Part shown: positions 8,115-15,234 of the stretch, piece after piece
How the letters are laid out: each line of letters starts with the position of its first letter
Numbering within the stretch: the first letter of the stretch is position 1
NCBI RefSeq assembly: GCF_900104765.1
Contig: NZ_LT629737.1
Span: 1,984,001 to 2,048,000 of the forward strand
From: Gillisia sp. Hel1_33_143
GTDB taxonomy: Bacteria; Bacteroidota; Bacteroidia; Flavobacteriales; Flavobacteriaceae
DNA length: 64,000 bases
Reading direction: 5' to 3'
The notes under the pieces: model-generated
Databases searched by the model: none
Told to the model about the DNA's origin: nothing
Seen by the model: only the letters and a program-made list of their open reading frames with translations
Made by a program: the position numbers and the translations under genes

Positions 8115-10181
8115 ATGAGAAAGTACTTACTTTCATTGTTCTTTTCATTTTCATTAATTTCATTATTTGCTCAAGACTTAGAAGTAAAAGCCGATATTGG
8201 AAATCCATCTAATGTTATTAACGATGGTTTTATCGATCTTGAAGTAACAGGAGGAACACCTCCTTACACCTACAAATGGGATAATCAATCTACACCTCTA
8301 ACATCTCCAAGAGCTAGTGGATTAATTGAAGGGATACCGTACTCTGTAATTATTACAGATGATGCCGGAAATACTACTACCCGTACCTACAAAGTAAAGG
8401 CTGAAGCCATTACAGAAATTTTTAATAGCTCATTTGCTCCAATCGTGGAGAAAATGGGATCTATCTTATTTTGGGATCCTTTTTCTGCAATAGGAGTTTA
8501 TGATCCTGTAGTTTATGCAGATGCCAAGAGAGTTGCTGCTCCTGGATGGACACCATCTTTAGAAGCAAAATTCATTCTTAAAAGCTGGGCATTACCGGAA
8601 GGAGCTAAGGTGAAAAAAGGAGATCTTATTGCTACAGTATCAAGAGACGGAGAAGATGTTAATGCATATGCTAATGCAAACGGTACTTTAAAATACCTTG
8701 TTCAAGAAGGAGGAGTTATCTATAATTCTGAAAATAAGGAGCACGTAATTGAGCAGGGAGCACAATATTTAGCTTCTATAAGATATGATGAGCCTACACC
8801 TTTAACGCATCCTAACGGAGATGCTCAAGAAAAGAATATTCCATTCATTGTAGTTTGGTTATTGTTAGGAGCGGCATTTTTTACAATAAGATTAGGTTTC
8901 ATAAACATCAGAGGATTTAAACATGCATTTCAACTTGCTAGTGGTAAGTATGATGATCCAAATGCACCGGGACAGGTTACTCACTTCCAAGCTTTAGCAA
9001 CTGCCGTTTCTGGAACAGTTGGTTTAGGAAATATTGCTGGAGTAGCGGTTGCTGTTTCTTTAGGAGGAGCTGGAGCTACGCTGTGGATGATCGTTGCTGG
9101 ACTTTTGGGGATGTCTTCAAAATTCGTAGAATGTACTCTAGGTGTAAAATATAGACAAATCACAGCAGATGGTCGTGTATTTGGTGGACCAATGCATTAC
9201 TTAAGATACGGACTTGAAAAAAGAAATAAAAAAGGATTAGGTAAGTTATTAGCAGGTTTCTTCGCCATTCTTGCAGTTGGAGCTTCTTTTGGAGGTGGAA
9301 ACATGTTCCAGGCAAACCAATCTTTTGTTACACTAGCTGGAGAGTTTCCAATGTTGGTTGGAAATGGTTTCTGGTTCGGACTTATAGTAGCGGTGCTTGT
9401 TGGTGTGGTTATTATTGGAGGTATTAATAGTATTGCTAAGGTTACAGAGAAAGTAGTGCCAATTATGGCTGGAGTCTATATATTGGGAGCTTTAGTTGTT
9501 ATTGGATATAATATAGAAAACATCGGACTTGCATTTCAAGCAATTTGGGATGGAGCATTTAGTCCTAGCGCGCTTAAAGGTGGTGTTATAGGTGTTCTGA
9601 TAGTTGGTTTCCAGAGAGCTGCATTCTCTAATGAAGCTGGTGTAGGTTCTGCTGCTATTGCTCACAGTGCTGCGAAGACTAATCACCCGCCATCAGAAGG
9701 ATTTGTATCTTTATTAGAGCCTTTTATAGATACTGTTGTTGTTTGTACGCTTACTTCTTTGGTTCTTATATTTACAGGAATGCATGAAGTTTCTGGTGTA
9801 GCCGGAGCAGAACTTACTTCAAGAGCATTTAGAAGTGTAGTATCATGGTTCCCATATGTATTGGCTGCAGCCGTTTTCTTGTTCGCATTCTCTACAATGA
9901 TCTCTTGGTCTTATTACGGGATGAGAGCCTGGACCTATTTATTTGGAAAGAGTAAGAAAAGTGAGATTATCTATAAAATGTTATTTTTAGTATTTGTTGT
10001 GGTAGGAGCTTCTGTAAGTTTAGGAGCAGTATTAGACTTCTCAGACATGATGATCTTGTCTATGTCTTTCCCTAACATTATCGGACTTTATATTATGTCT
10101 GGTGAAGTTAGAAAAGATCTTAGAGAGTATATGAAAAAACTAAAAACTGGGGAGTTATTAAGAAAAGAACCGGTTAGCTAA
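8115..10181 (+). CDS. Alanine:cation symporter (AGCS), second copy with SprB-like and barrel-sandwich N-terminus
   Basis: A 688-residue paralogue of the protein encoded at 3387, collinear with it along its whole length. It has a signal peptide (1-19), a SprB-like repeat at about 21-90 (INDGFIDLEVTGGTPPYTYKW), an AGCS-like amphipathic segment ending FWDPFSAIGVYDP, a barrel-sandwich insert (SWALPEGAKVKKGDLIATV) and the transporter core from about residue 237, with THFQALATAVSGTVGLGNIAG and SNEAGVGSAAIAHS. The insert again has no lipoylation-type lysine (SRDGEDVNAYANANG). Na+-coupled uptake of alanine or glycine is inferred from the family. The ComEA-like gene starts only 13 bp downstream, so the two may be co-transcribed. 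Confidence 0.87.
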   Translation: MRKYLLSLFFSFSLISLFAQDLEVKADIGNPSNVINDGFIDLEVTGGTPPYTYKWDNQSTPLTSPRASGLIEGIPYSVIITDDAGNTTTRTYKVKAEAITEIFNSSFAPIVEKMGSILFWDPFSAIGVYDPVVYADAKRVAAPGWTPSLEAKFILKSWALPEGAKVKKGDLIATVSRDGEDVNAYANANGTLKYLVQEGGVIYNSENKEHVIEQGAQYLASIRYDEPTPLTHPNGDAQEKNIPFIVVWLLLGAAFFTIRLGFINIRGFKHAFQLASGKYDDPNAPGQVTHFQALATAVSGTVGLGNIAGVAVAVSLGGAGATLWMIVAGLLGMSSKFVECTLGVKYRQITADGRVFGGPMHYLRYGLEKRNKKGLGKLLAGFFAILAVGASFGGGNMFQANQSFVTLAGEFPMLVGNGFWFGLIVAVLVGVVIIGGINSIAKVTEKVVPIMAGVYILGALVVIGYNIENIGLAFQAIWDGAFSPSALKGGVIGVLIVGFQRAAFSNEAGVGSAAIAHSAAKTNHPPSEGFVSLLEPFIDTVVVCTLTSLVLIFTGMHEVSGVAGAELTSRAFRSVVSWFPYVLAAAVFLFAFSTMISWSYYGMRAWTYLFGKSKKSEIIYKMLFLVFVVVGASVSLGAVLDFSDMMILSMSFPNIIGLYIMSGEVRKDLREYMKKLKTGELLRKEPVS

Positions 10182-10194
10182 TGATATAATTAAA

Positions 10195-11070
10195 ATGAAA
10201 AATTTTAGATCCCATTTTGTTTTCAATAGAAGTCAACAAAATGGGATTTTTTTATTGGTAGTAATTATAGTTATTCTTCAAACAGTCTACTACTTGGTAG
10301 ATTTTGGTGATTCTAAAGTTGCCGTTGAAGCGAATTCACAACAACTTATTGCTGCTCAAAATTCTATAGATTCTTTAAAAGTAGAAGCTCTAAAAAGAAA
10401 CAGTCCAAAGATTTACCCTTTCAATCCAAATTATTTAACCGATTATAAAGGATATATGCTTGGAATGTCTACTGCAGAGATTGATCGGCTCTTGGCATAT
10501 AGAAAAACTAACAGGTGGATTAATACATCGGAAGAATTCCAGTCAATTACACAAGTTTCAGATTCCTTATTGCATAAAATAACTCCATTTTTCAAATTTC
10601 CTGACTGGGCAAAAAAAAATAATACTACATACAAAACGAATACGCAGCCCTTATTAAAAACTAATGTTCCCAAACGAGATCTTAATACAGTAAGTGCAGA
10701 AGAATTGCAGAAAGTTAAAGGTATAGGAGAGGTGTTATCGGAAAGAATAGTTAAGTATAGGACGAAGTTGGGCGGTTTTGTTGGCGATATTCAGCTCAAA
10801 GATATTTATGGCTTATCTGCAGAAAGCAGAAAAGAACTTCTTCAATATTATACAGTACAAACCTTACCAGATTTCAAAATACTCAATATTAATGAAGCTT
10901 CCGTAATACAATTAAGTGAGCTTCCATATATAGATTATGAACTTGCTAGGGAAATAGTTAATTATAAATTGCTACATGAAACAATTCATAATTTTGAAGA
11001 ATTAGCAAAAATAAAGGGCTTTCCTTCCGAAAAGATAGACAGAATTGCGTTATATTTGAGCGTAGATTAA
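10195..11070 (+). CDS. Membrane-anchored helix-hairpin-helix (ComEA-like) protein
   Basis: A 291-residue protein with a short cytoplasmic N-terminus, one transmembrane helix at 17-35 and an extracytoplasmic region containing helix-hairpin-helix motifs. The clearest is at 162-195 (LNTVSAEELQKVKGIG, then ERIVKYRTKLGGF); a second lies at 230-276 (NINEASVIQLSELPYID) and a degenerate one at about 76-133. ComEA-type proteins bind DNA outside the cytoplasmic membrane in natural transformation, and many Bacteroidota carry such multi-HhH versions. A role in DNA uptake is therefore plausible but unproven; no other com gene is adjacent. Confidence 0.82.
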   Translation: MKNFRSHFVFNRSQQNGIFLLVVIIVILQTVYYLVDFGDSKVAVEANSQQLIAAQNSIDSLKVEALKRNSPKIYPFNPNYLTDYKGYMLGMSTAEIDRLLAYRKTNRWINTSEEFQSITQVSDSLLHKITPFFKFPDWAKKNNTTYKTNTQPLLKTNVPKRDLNTVSAEELQKVKGIGEVLSERIVKYRTKLGGFVGDIQLKDIYGLSAESRKELLQYYTVQTLPDFKILNINEASVIQLSELPYIDYELAREIVNYKLLHETIHNFEELAKIKGFPSEKIDRIALYLSVD

Positions 11071-11204
11071 AATATCGGAATACTTGATAAATTAGTTTAT
11101 TTTATTAAATCGGTTGTTCTTTTAATTTCGAACTTAAAAGCTGGAGTTATCTAACTCTTGTTTAGCTGATTTGATCTCATTTTAATATAAAAGAATTGTT
11201 ATAT

Positions 11205-12374
11205 ATGGATAGTATGTATTTTACAGAGGAACACGAGCTTTTTAGGAAAAGTTTTCAAGAATTTTTGAAAAAAGAAGTGGTGCCTCATATCGACAAATGG
11301 GAAAAATCTGGAACCATAGATCGCTTTATTTGGGAAAAATTTGGTGAGATGGGTTATTTCGGATTAACCTACCCGGAGCAATATGGAGGATTAAATTTAG
11401 ATCTTTTCTACACGGTTATATTTTTGGAGGAATTACAAAAAGTAAATTCCGGAGGATTTGCCGCTGCAATGTGGGCACATTCTTACTTAGCTATGACGCA
11501 TTTATTAGCTGAAGGTAGCGAAGAGGTGAAGAAGAAATATTTAGAGCCTAGTATTGAAGGTAAGATGATTGGTTGTCTTTGTATTACAGAGCCATTTGGT
11601 GGGTCTGATGTTGCAGGTATGAAAAGTACAGCAGTTAAAAAAGGAGATAAATACATCTTGAATGGATCTAAAACATTTATTACCAACGGTGTCTATTCAG
11701 ATTACCTTGTAGTAGCTGCTAAAACAGATCCTGAAAAAGGTGGTAAGGGAATGAGCATTTTTGTTGTGGATAGAGATACTCCAGGAATTTCTGCTACTAA
11801 GTTAGACAAGTTAGGTTGGAGAGCTTCAGATACAGCAGAGATCGCATTTGATAATGTTGAAATTCCAGAAGGGAATTTAATGGGTGAAGAGAATCTAGGA
11901 TTTTCTTATATAATGCAACACTTTGCTTTAGAACGATTGATAATGGGTGTGAATGCTCATGCTCGTGCAGAATTTGCTTTAGATTATGCTATTAATTATA
12001 TGTCTGAGCGTTCTGCGTTTGGAAAAACTATAGATAAGTTTCAAGCATTAAGACACTCTGTAGCCCAAATGGCTAGTGAAGTTGAGATGTGTAAAGAGTT
12101 TAATTATTCTATCGTTAAAAGAATGATTGGTGGTGTTTATGTAGTAAAGGAGGCAAGTATGTCTAAACTTCTTTCTACTAAGATTGCAGATGAAGTTATA
12201 TATAACTGTCTTCAGCTTTTAGGAGGATATGGTTATATAGAAGATTACCCATTAGCGCGCATGTTAAGAGATAGTAGATTAGGCCCTATAGGTGGCGGAA
12301 CTTCTGAAATCTTAAGAGAGATTATCGCAAAAATGGTAATCGATAAGAAAGAATACAAACCAGCGGCGAATTAA
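11205..12374 (+). CDS. Acyl-CoA dehydrogenase (long-chain/isovaleryl type)
   Basis: A 389-residue flavoenzyme that oxidises acyl-CoA to enoyl-CoA. It has the N-terminal helical domain, the flavin/substrate loop CITEPFGGSDVAGM (125-139) and the C-terminal helical domain with RSAFGKTIDKFQALRHSVAQ. At the position of the medium-chain catalytic Glu (YEGT) this protein reads IGGGTSEI; the likely catalytic base is instead Glu243 in HFALERLIMG, as in long-chain and isovaleryl-CoA dehydrogenases. The ATG at 11205 gives the usual start (MDSMYFTEEHELFR). The last codons of the gene are part of an 87-bp tandem repeat that continues downstream. Confidence 0.92.
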   Translation: MDSMYFTEEHELFRKSFQEFLKKEVVPHIDKWEKSGTIDRFIWEKFGEMGYFGLTYPEQYGGLNLDLFYTVIFLEELQKVNSGGFAAAMWAHSYLAMTHLLAEGSEEVKKKYLEPSIEGKMIGCLCITEPFGGSDVAGMKSTAVKKGDKYILNGSKTFITNGVYSDYLVVAAKTDPEKGGKGMSIFVVDRDTPGISATKLDKLGWRASDTAEIAFDNVEIPEGNLMGEENLGFSYIMQHFALERLIMGVNAHARAEFALDYAINYMSERSAFGKTIDKFQALRHSVAQMASEVEMCKEFNYSIVKRMIGGVYVVKEASMSKLLSTKIADEVIYNCLQLLGGYGYIEDYPLARMLRDSRLGPIGGGTSEILREIIAKMVIDKKEYKPAAN

Positions 12375-12575
12375 AGTTGATTGGCTTTTTTGCGAAAATG
12401 TTTTCATTTTTATGCAAAAATGGTAATCGATAAGAAAGAATACAAACCAGCGGCGAATTAAAGTTGATTGGCTTTTTTGCGAAAATGTTTTCATTTTTAT
12501 GCAAAAATGGTAATCGATAAGAAAGAATACAAACCAGCGGCGAATTAAAGTTAATTGCTTTTTTGCGAAAATGTT
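12327..12575 (+). repeat. 87-bp tandem repeat made from the 3' end of the acyl-CoA dehydrogenase gene
   Basis: Unit 1 (12327-12413) contains the last 16 codons of the dehydrogenase with its stop at 12372-12374 plus 39 bp beyond it. Unit 2 (12414-12500) appears identical by eye. Unit 3 (12501 to about 12575) keeps the coding-derived part but differs after the stop (one substitution, one missing G, then a divergent tail). Each unit carries an ATG followed by codons for VIDKKEYKPAAN and a stop. The period equals 29 codons, so all copies stay in the same frame, but the stop in unit 1 ends the protein. Confidence 0.93.
12384..12420. repeat. Inverted repeat spanning the junction of repeat units
   Basis: TTTTTGC pairs with GCAAAAA about 20 nt later, and inside it AAAATG pairs with CATTTT across a TTTT loop. 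The same structure recurs 87 bp downstream at the unit 2/3 junction. It could form a hairpin in DNA or RNA and may have promoted the duplication. Confidence 0.6.
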
Positions 12576-12658
12576 GAAGCTTTTTAATGCTAAAGCATTC
12601 GTTTTAAGTAGGTTAAATGCTGAATTGAAATAATAATAATATTAAATATAATTTAGGG
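12576..12658. other. AT-rich spacer before the rpsU promoter
   Basis: Apart from a small hairpin (AATGC TAAA GCATT, 12587-12600), which may be what remains of the dehydrogenase terminator, I see nothing specific here. Confidence 0.3.
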
Positions 12659-12688
12659 TTGTGGGATAGATGATTTAATCTATATTTG
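12659..12688 (+). promoter_or_regulatory. Promoter of rpsU
   Basis: TTG (12659-12661), a 19-nt spacer and a perfect TATATTTG (12681-12688) form a strong flavobacterial promoter. The predicted start near 12694 gives a leader of about 30 nt that contains the Shine-Dalgarno sequence. Confidence 0.75.
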
Positions 12689-12708
12689 CACTTTAAAATT
12701 TCTAACGA

Positions 12709-12719
12709 AAGGAGGTGAT
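12709..12719 (+). promoter_or_regulatory. Strong Shine-Dalgarno sequence of rpsU
   Basis: AAGGAGGTGAT is complementary to the 3' end of 16S rRNA over 11 nt and ends 3 nt before the ATG. Almost every other gene here lacks such a site. In Bacteroidota the anti-SD is held by bS21, bS18 and bS6 on the ribosome, and published work on Flavobacterium johnsoniae links the rpsU SD to autoregulation by bS21. The same control is inferred here. Confidence 0.85.
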
Positions 12720-12722
12720 ACT

Positions 12723-12917
12723 ATGTTAATTATACCAGTTAAAGACGGAGAGAATATCGATAGAGCGCTAAAGCGTTTTAAAAGAAAATTTGACAGAACA
12801 GGGACCATGCGTCAGCTAAGAAGCAGACAGGCGTTTTCTAAGCCTTCTGTTGTGAACAGAGCCCAGCTTCAAAAAGCTCAATATATCCAAGGATTAAGAG
12901 ATAAAGAAGAAATCTAG
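12723..12917 (+). CDS. rpsU: 30S ribosomal protein bS21
   Basis: A 64-residue basic protein matching bS21 along its full length: LIIPVKDGENIDRALKRFKR at the N-terminus, then RTGTMRQLRSRQAFSKPSV. bS21 sits at the platform of the small subunit next to the 16S 3' end. In Bacteroidota it helps bury the anti-Shine-Dalgarno sequence, which explains why most mRNAs of the phylum have no SD. The gene has its own promoter, a near-perfect SD and a terminator candidate 130 bp downstream, so it is probably monocistronic. Confidence 0.96.
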   Translation: MLIIPVKDGENIDRALKRFKRKFDRTGTMRQLRSRQAFSKPSVVNRAQLQKAQYIQGLRDKEEI

Positions 12918-12930
12918 ATCTTCAATAATT

Positions 12931-12945
12931 AAGGCTTAAAGCCTT
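12931..12945. repeat. Short palindrome just after rpsU
   Basis: AAGGCT TAA AGCCTT forms a 6-bp stem 14 nt after the rpsU stop. It has no T-run, so it is more likely a 3'-end stability or protein-binding element than a terminator. Confidence 0.35.
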
Positions 12946-13044
12946 TGTGAATTGAGATAATGATTTTGAACCTGTCGAATAATAGATTTTTTCAAAGTCT
13001 ATAACTTCAGAATAGTTCCTCATTAAGAGGAGCCTTATAATACT

Positions 13045-13092
13045 AACTGCTAATGGTAAAAGTTTAGACTTTTATTTTTAGCAGTTTTTTTT
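13045..13092 (+). terminator. Intrinsic terminator downstream of rpsU
   Basis: AACTGCTAA pairs with TTAGCAGTT, enclosing an inner AAAAGT..ACTTTT stem, followed by a T-run. The 127-bp stretch between rpsU and this site has no ORF; it also contains a small TCCTC ATTAA GAGGA hairpin near 13016-13031. Confidence 0.75.
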
Positions 13093-13189
13093 GTTTATTA
13101 CTTCCTGAGTTAAAATTATAGTATCTAATTAATTTCTGTAAACTTTATATAACTTAGAGATTAATAATTTTATTGTTAACTGAACAACT

Positions 13190-14077
13190 ATGCCTTTTAA
13201 TCAATTTTTAGATTATTTATTTTATGAAAAGAAATACTCGGAACATACAGTAAAAGCTTATAAGGCAGATCTGCTAAGATTCCAAGAATATATTCTGAAC
13301 GAATTTGAAGATCAAAATATAGATGAGATCTCTTATCATCAAATTAGGAACTGGATAATTGTGCTAGTAGATACTGGTATTAGCAATAGGAGTATCAACA
13401 GGAAGATAGCATCGCTAAAGGCTTATTATAAGTTTCTTCTAAGAACAGATCAGATAGTGCTAAATCCTTTAGCAGCTCATAAAGCTCTTAAGACCTCTAA
13501 GAGTTTACAGGTGCCTTTCTCGGAAGTAGAAGTAGAGAATGTTCTAGCGGCTATAGAGCCTAATAGTTTTGAAGCTTCAAGAGATCTATGTATAATTTCA
13601 CTTTTTTATTCTACAGGTATAAGGAGGGCAGAGTTAATTGGAATTCAATTAGGAGATCTAGATCTGCGCAATAATAGACTTAAGGTCTTAGGAAAAAGAA
13701 GAAAGGAGCGTATTATACCATTGATCCCAGAAATTGCTCTTTTATTGAATAATTATCTTGGTTATAGAGCGGAGGTTGCCAGTCTAGACATGGCATTTTT
13801 ATTCGTAACTTCTAAGGGAATTAAATTGTATGAAACTCTTGTGTATAGGATTATAAATAATTACTTTAGTAAGGCTTCGAACAAGGTGAAGAAGAGTCCA
13901 CATATTTTACGGCATTCTTTTGCAACTCATCTTTTAAATAATGGAGCTAATTTAAATGCTGTAAAAGAGTTATTAGGACATTCTAGCTTAGCGTCTACGC
14001 AGGTTTATACACACAATAATATTTCTGAATTAACTAAAGTGTATAAAAATGCGCATCCTCGCCAAAATAAGAAGTGA
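13190..14077 (+). CDS. xerC: Site-specific tyrosine recombinase (XerC/XerD type)
   Basis: A 295-residue tyrosine recombinase with an N-terminal SAM-like core-binding domain (about 1-90) and a C-terminal catalytic domain. The full catalytic set is visible: Arg145 (STGIRRAEL), Lys169 (VLGKRRKER), His238 and Arg241 (PHILRHSFATH), His264 (LLGHSSLAST) and the nucleophile Tyr273 (QVYTH). Length and motifs fit the Xer proteins that resolve chromosome dimers at dif. With no phage or integron genes nearby, a housekeeping role is favoured. XerC rather than XerD is assigned by gene context (next to rpsU and the hibernation factor in flavobacteria, from memory). Confidence 0.9.
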   Translation: MPFNQFLDYLFYEKKYSEHTVKAYKADLLRFQEYILNEFEDQNIDEISYHQIRNWIIVLVDTGISNRSINRKIASLKAYYKFLLRTDQIVLNPLAAHKALKTSKSLQVPFSEVEVENVLAAIEPNSFEASRDLCIISLFYSTGIRRAELIGIQLGDLDLRNNRLKVLGKRRKERIIPLIPEIALLLNNYLGYRAEVASLDMAFLFVTSKGIKLYETLVYRIINNYFSKASNKVKKSPHILRHSFATHLLNNGANLNAVKELLGHSSLASTQVYTHNNISELTKVYKNAHPRQNKK

Positions 14078-14111
14078 CTAAAATGTAATGTTTAATTTAA
14101 ATGTTTAGGAG

Positions 14112-14414
14112 ATGAAAGTAAATGTTCAATCAGTTAATTTCAACGTAGATCAAAAGTTGTTAGATTTTATTCAAGTGAAGTTAGATAAGCTTGAAAACTA
14201 TTATGACAAGATAATCTACGCAGATGTATTTTTAAAAGTTCAAAATACGAGTGAGAAGGAAAATAAAATCACAGAAATTTTACTAAGCATTCCCGGGGGA
14301 GATTTAATGGTTAAAAAGACGTGCAGGAAGTTTGAAGAATGTGTAGATGAGTGTATTAGCACATTACAGCGGCAAATTGTAAGAAAGAAAGAAAAAATGA
14401 ATGCACATGTTTAA
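14112..14414 (+). CDS. raiA: Ribosome hibernation promoting factor, short HPF/RaiA family
   Basis: A 100-residue protein of the short HPF/YfiA family: an N-terminal VNVQSVNFNVDQKLLDFI strand-helix, IYADVFLKVQN, and the basic C-terminal helix LQRQIVRKKEKMN. These factors bind the decoding site of idle 30S subunits and help form or protect inactive ribosomes in stationary phase. The long-HPF dimerisation domain is absent. It lies 34 bp after the recombinase, probably in the same transcript. Confidence 0.88.
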   Translation: MKVNVQSVNFNVDQKLLDFIQVKLDKLENYYDKIIYADVFLKVQNTSEKENKITEILLSIPGGDLMVKKTCRKFEECVDECISTLQRQIVRKKEKMNAHV

Positions 14415-14435
14415 TGAATTTTTTTTCAAAATAAA

Positions 14436-14466
14436 TTTGTGAAATAGATAAAGATGTATATCTTTG
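14436..14466 (+). promoter_or_regulatory. Promoter of the first tRNA-Thr gene
   Basis: TTTG (14436-14439), a 19-nt spacer and TATCTTTG (14459-14466) match the flavobacterial consensus exactly. Transcription would start near 14471. Confidence 0.8.
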
Positions 14467-14468
14467 CA

Positions 14469-14494
14469 GTCCGTTAGAAATAGCGGACTTTTTT
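14469..14494 (+). terminator. Terminator-like hairpin between promoter and tRNA-Thr
   Basis: AGTCCG pairs with CGGACT around a TTAGAAATAG loop and is followed by a T-run. It sits at the very start of the predicted tRNA transcript. It may stop read-through from the upstream hibernation-factor gene, or attenuate tRNA transcription. Confidence 0.6.
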
Positions 14495-14515
14495 ATGCTG
14501 AATAAGTGTAGGAAT

Positions 14516-14589
14516 GCCGATGTAGCTCAGCTGGCTAGAGCAGCTGATTTGTAATCAGCAGGTCGTGGGTTCGAGTCCCTCCATCGGCT
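14516..14589 (+). tRNA. tRNA-Thr (TGT)
   Basis: A 74-nt cloverleaf: acceptor GCCGATG/CATCGGC, D-arm TAGCTCAGCTGGCTAGAGC, anticodon loop TTTGTAA with anticodon TGT, and T-arm GTGGGTTCGAGTCCC (last pair continuing into the acceptor). CCA is not encoded. A copy differing by one base lies at 32838. Confidence 0.96.
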
Positions 14590-14723
14590 CTTTGAAATTT
14601 TGGAATTACAGTTAACAATTAAATCTTGTTTGATGGTGAGGTTTTATTTTTAGAGCTAATTATTTTGTTCTTAGATCAATAGAGTGCAAGCTTTATTTTA
14701 TTTAAGATTTTATCTCTAAAAGT

Positions 14724-14755
14724 TTTGTTTTAAGGTTTTAATTTTATTAAATTTG
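14724..14755 (+). promoter_or_regulatory. Promoter of the tRNA-Tyr/Gly/Thr/tuf transcript
   Basis: TTTG (14724-14727), a 20-nt spacer and TAAATTTG (14748-14755). It lies in the 228-bp gap between tRNA-Thr and tRNA-Tyr, so the cluster is likely read from two promoters. Nothing else is recognisable in that gap. Confidence 0.7.
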
Positions 14756-14817
14756 CACCTTCAAAAAAGCAAGCCGTTAGGTTTAATGGTTCTGTAAAAT
14801 TCTGAAAAGGTAACATT

Positions 14818-14899
<82 letters not shown>

Positions 14900-14955
14900 C
14901 TAATCACTTAAAGTGATAGATCCAACCAGAAACATTGAATAGATGTTTCAAATTT

Positions 14956-15028
14956 GCGAAAGTAGCTCAGTTGGTAGAGCGTCAGCCTTCCAAGCTGAAT
15001 GTCGCCGGTTCGAACCCGGTCTTTCGCT
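14956..15028 (+). tRNA. tRNA-Gly (TCC)
   Basis: A 73-nt cloverleaf with acceptor GCGAAAG/CTTTCGC, anticodon loop CTTCCAA with anticodon TCC, and T-arm GCCGGTTCGAACCCGGT. Confidence 0.95.
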
Positions 15029-15066
15029 CTAAGGGGAACAGCGGCGTTGTGTCGAGGTTCGTTTTA

Positions 15067-15096
15067 ATCTCCATAAGGTGTAATCCTGATGGGGAT
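15067..15096. repeat. Stable hairpin between tRNA-Gly and tRNA-Thr(GGT)
   Basis: ATCTCCAT pairs with ATGGGGAT (8 bp with one G-U), and inside it AGG pairs with CCT around a TGTAAT loop. It is followed by AACCTTTTTG, so it could be a partial terminator or a tRNA-processing structure in an unusually long (78-nt) spacer. Confidence 0.55.
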
Positions 15097-15106
15097 AACC
15101 TTTTTG

Positions 15107-15178
15107 GCCGACGTAGCTCAGGGGTAGAGCGTTTCCTTGGTAAGGAAGAGGTCACGAGTTCAATTCTCGTCGTTGGCT
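15107..15178 (+). tRNA. tRNA-Thr (GGT)
   Basis: A 72-nt cloverleaf with acceptor GCCGACG/CGTTGGC (one G-U), anticodon loop TTGGTAA with anticodon GGT, and T-arm CACGAGTTCAATTCTCG. It lies 56 bp before tuf and is probably in the same transcript. Confidence 0.95.
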
Positions 15179-15234
15179 CTTAATTTTGTATAAAATTGAA
15201 CACTAATATATAACTAAGAATAAAATCATTAATT

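Noticed and set aside
12312-12504. Two minus-strand frames in the 87-bp repeat with internally repeated peptides
   Set aside because: They arise because the repeat period is a multiple of three. They overlap the dehydrogenase tail and resemble no protein.
12327-12560. Tandem repeat as a CRISPR array
   Set aside because: The units are contiguous with no unique spacers and derive from the neighbouring gene.
13190-14077. Tyrosine recombinase as a sign of an integrated element
   Set aside because: It has XerC/D length and motifs, lies among core genes, and no attachment-site repeats or cargo genes are visible.
14935-15183. An 82-codon open frame across the tRNA-Gly and tRNA-Thr genes
   Set aside because: Its peptide (VAQLVERQPSKLNVAGSNPV) is simply a translation of tRNA sequence, a well-known false ORF.
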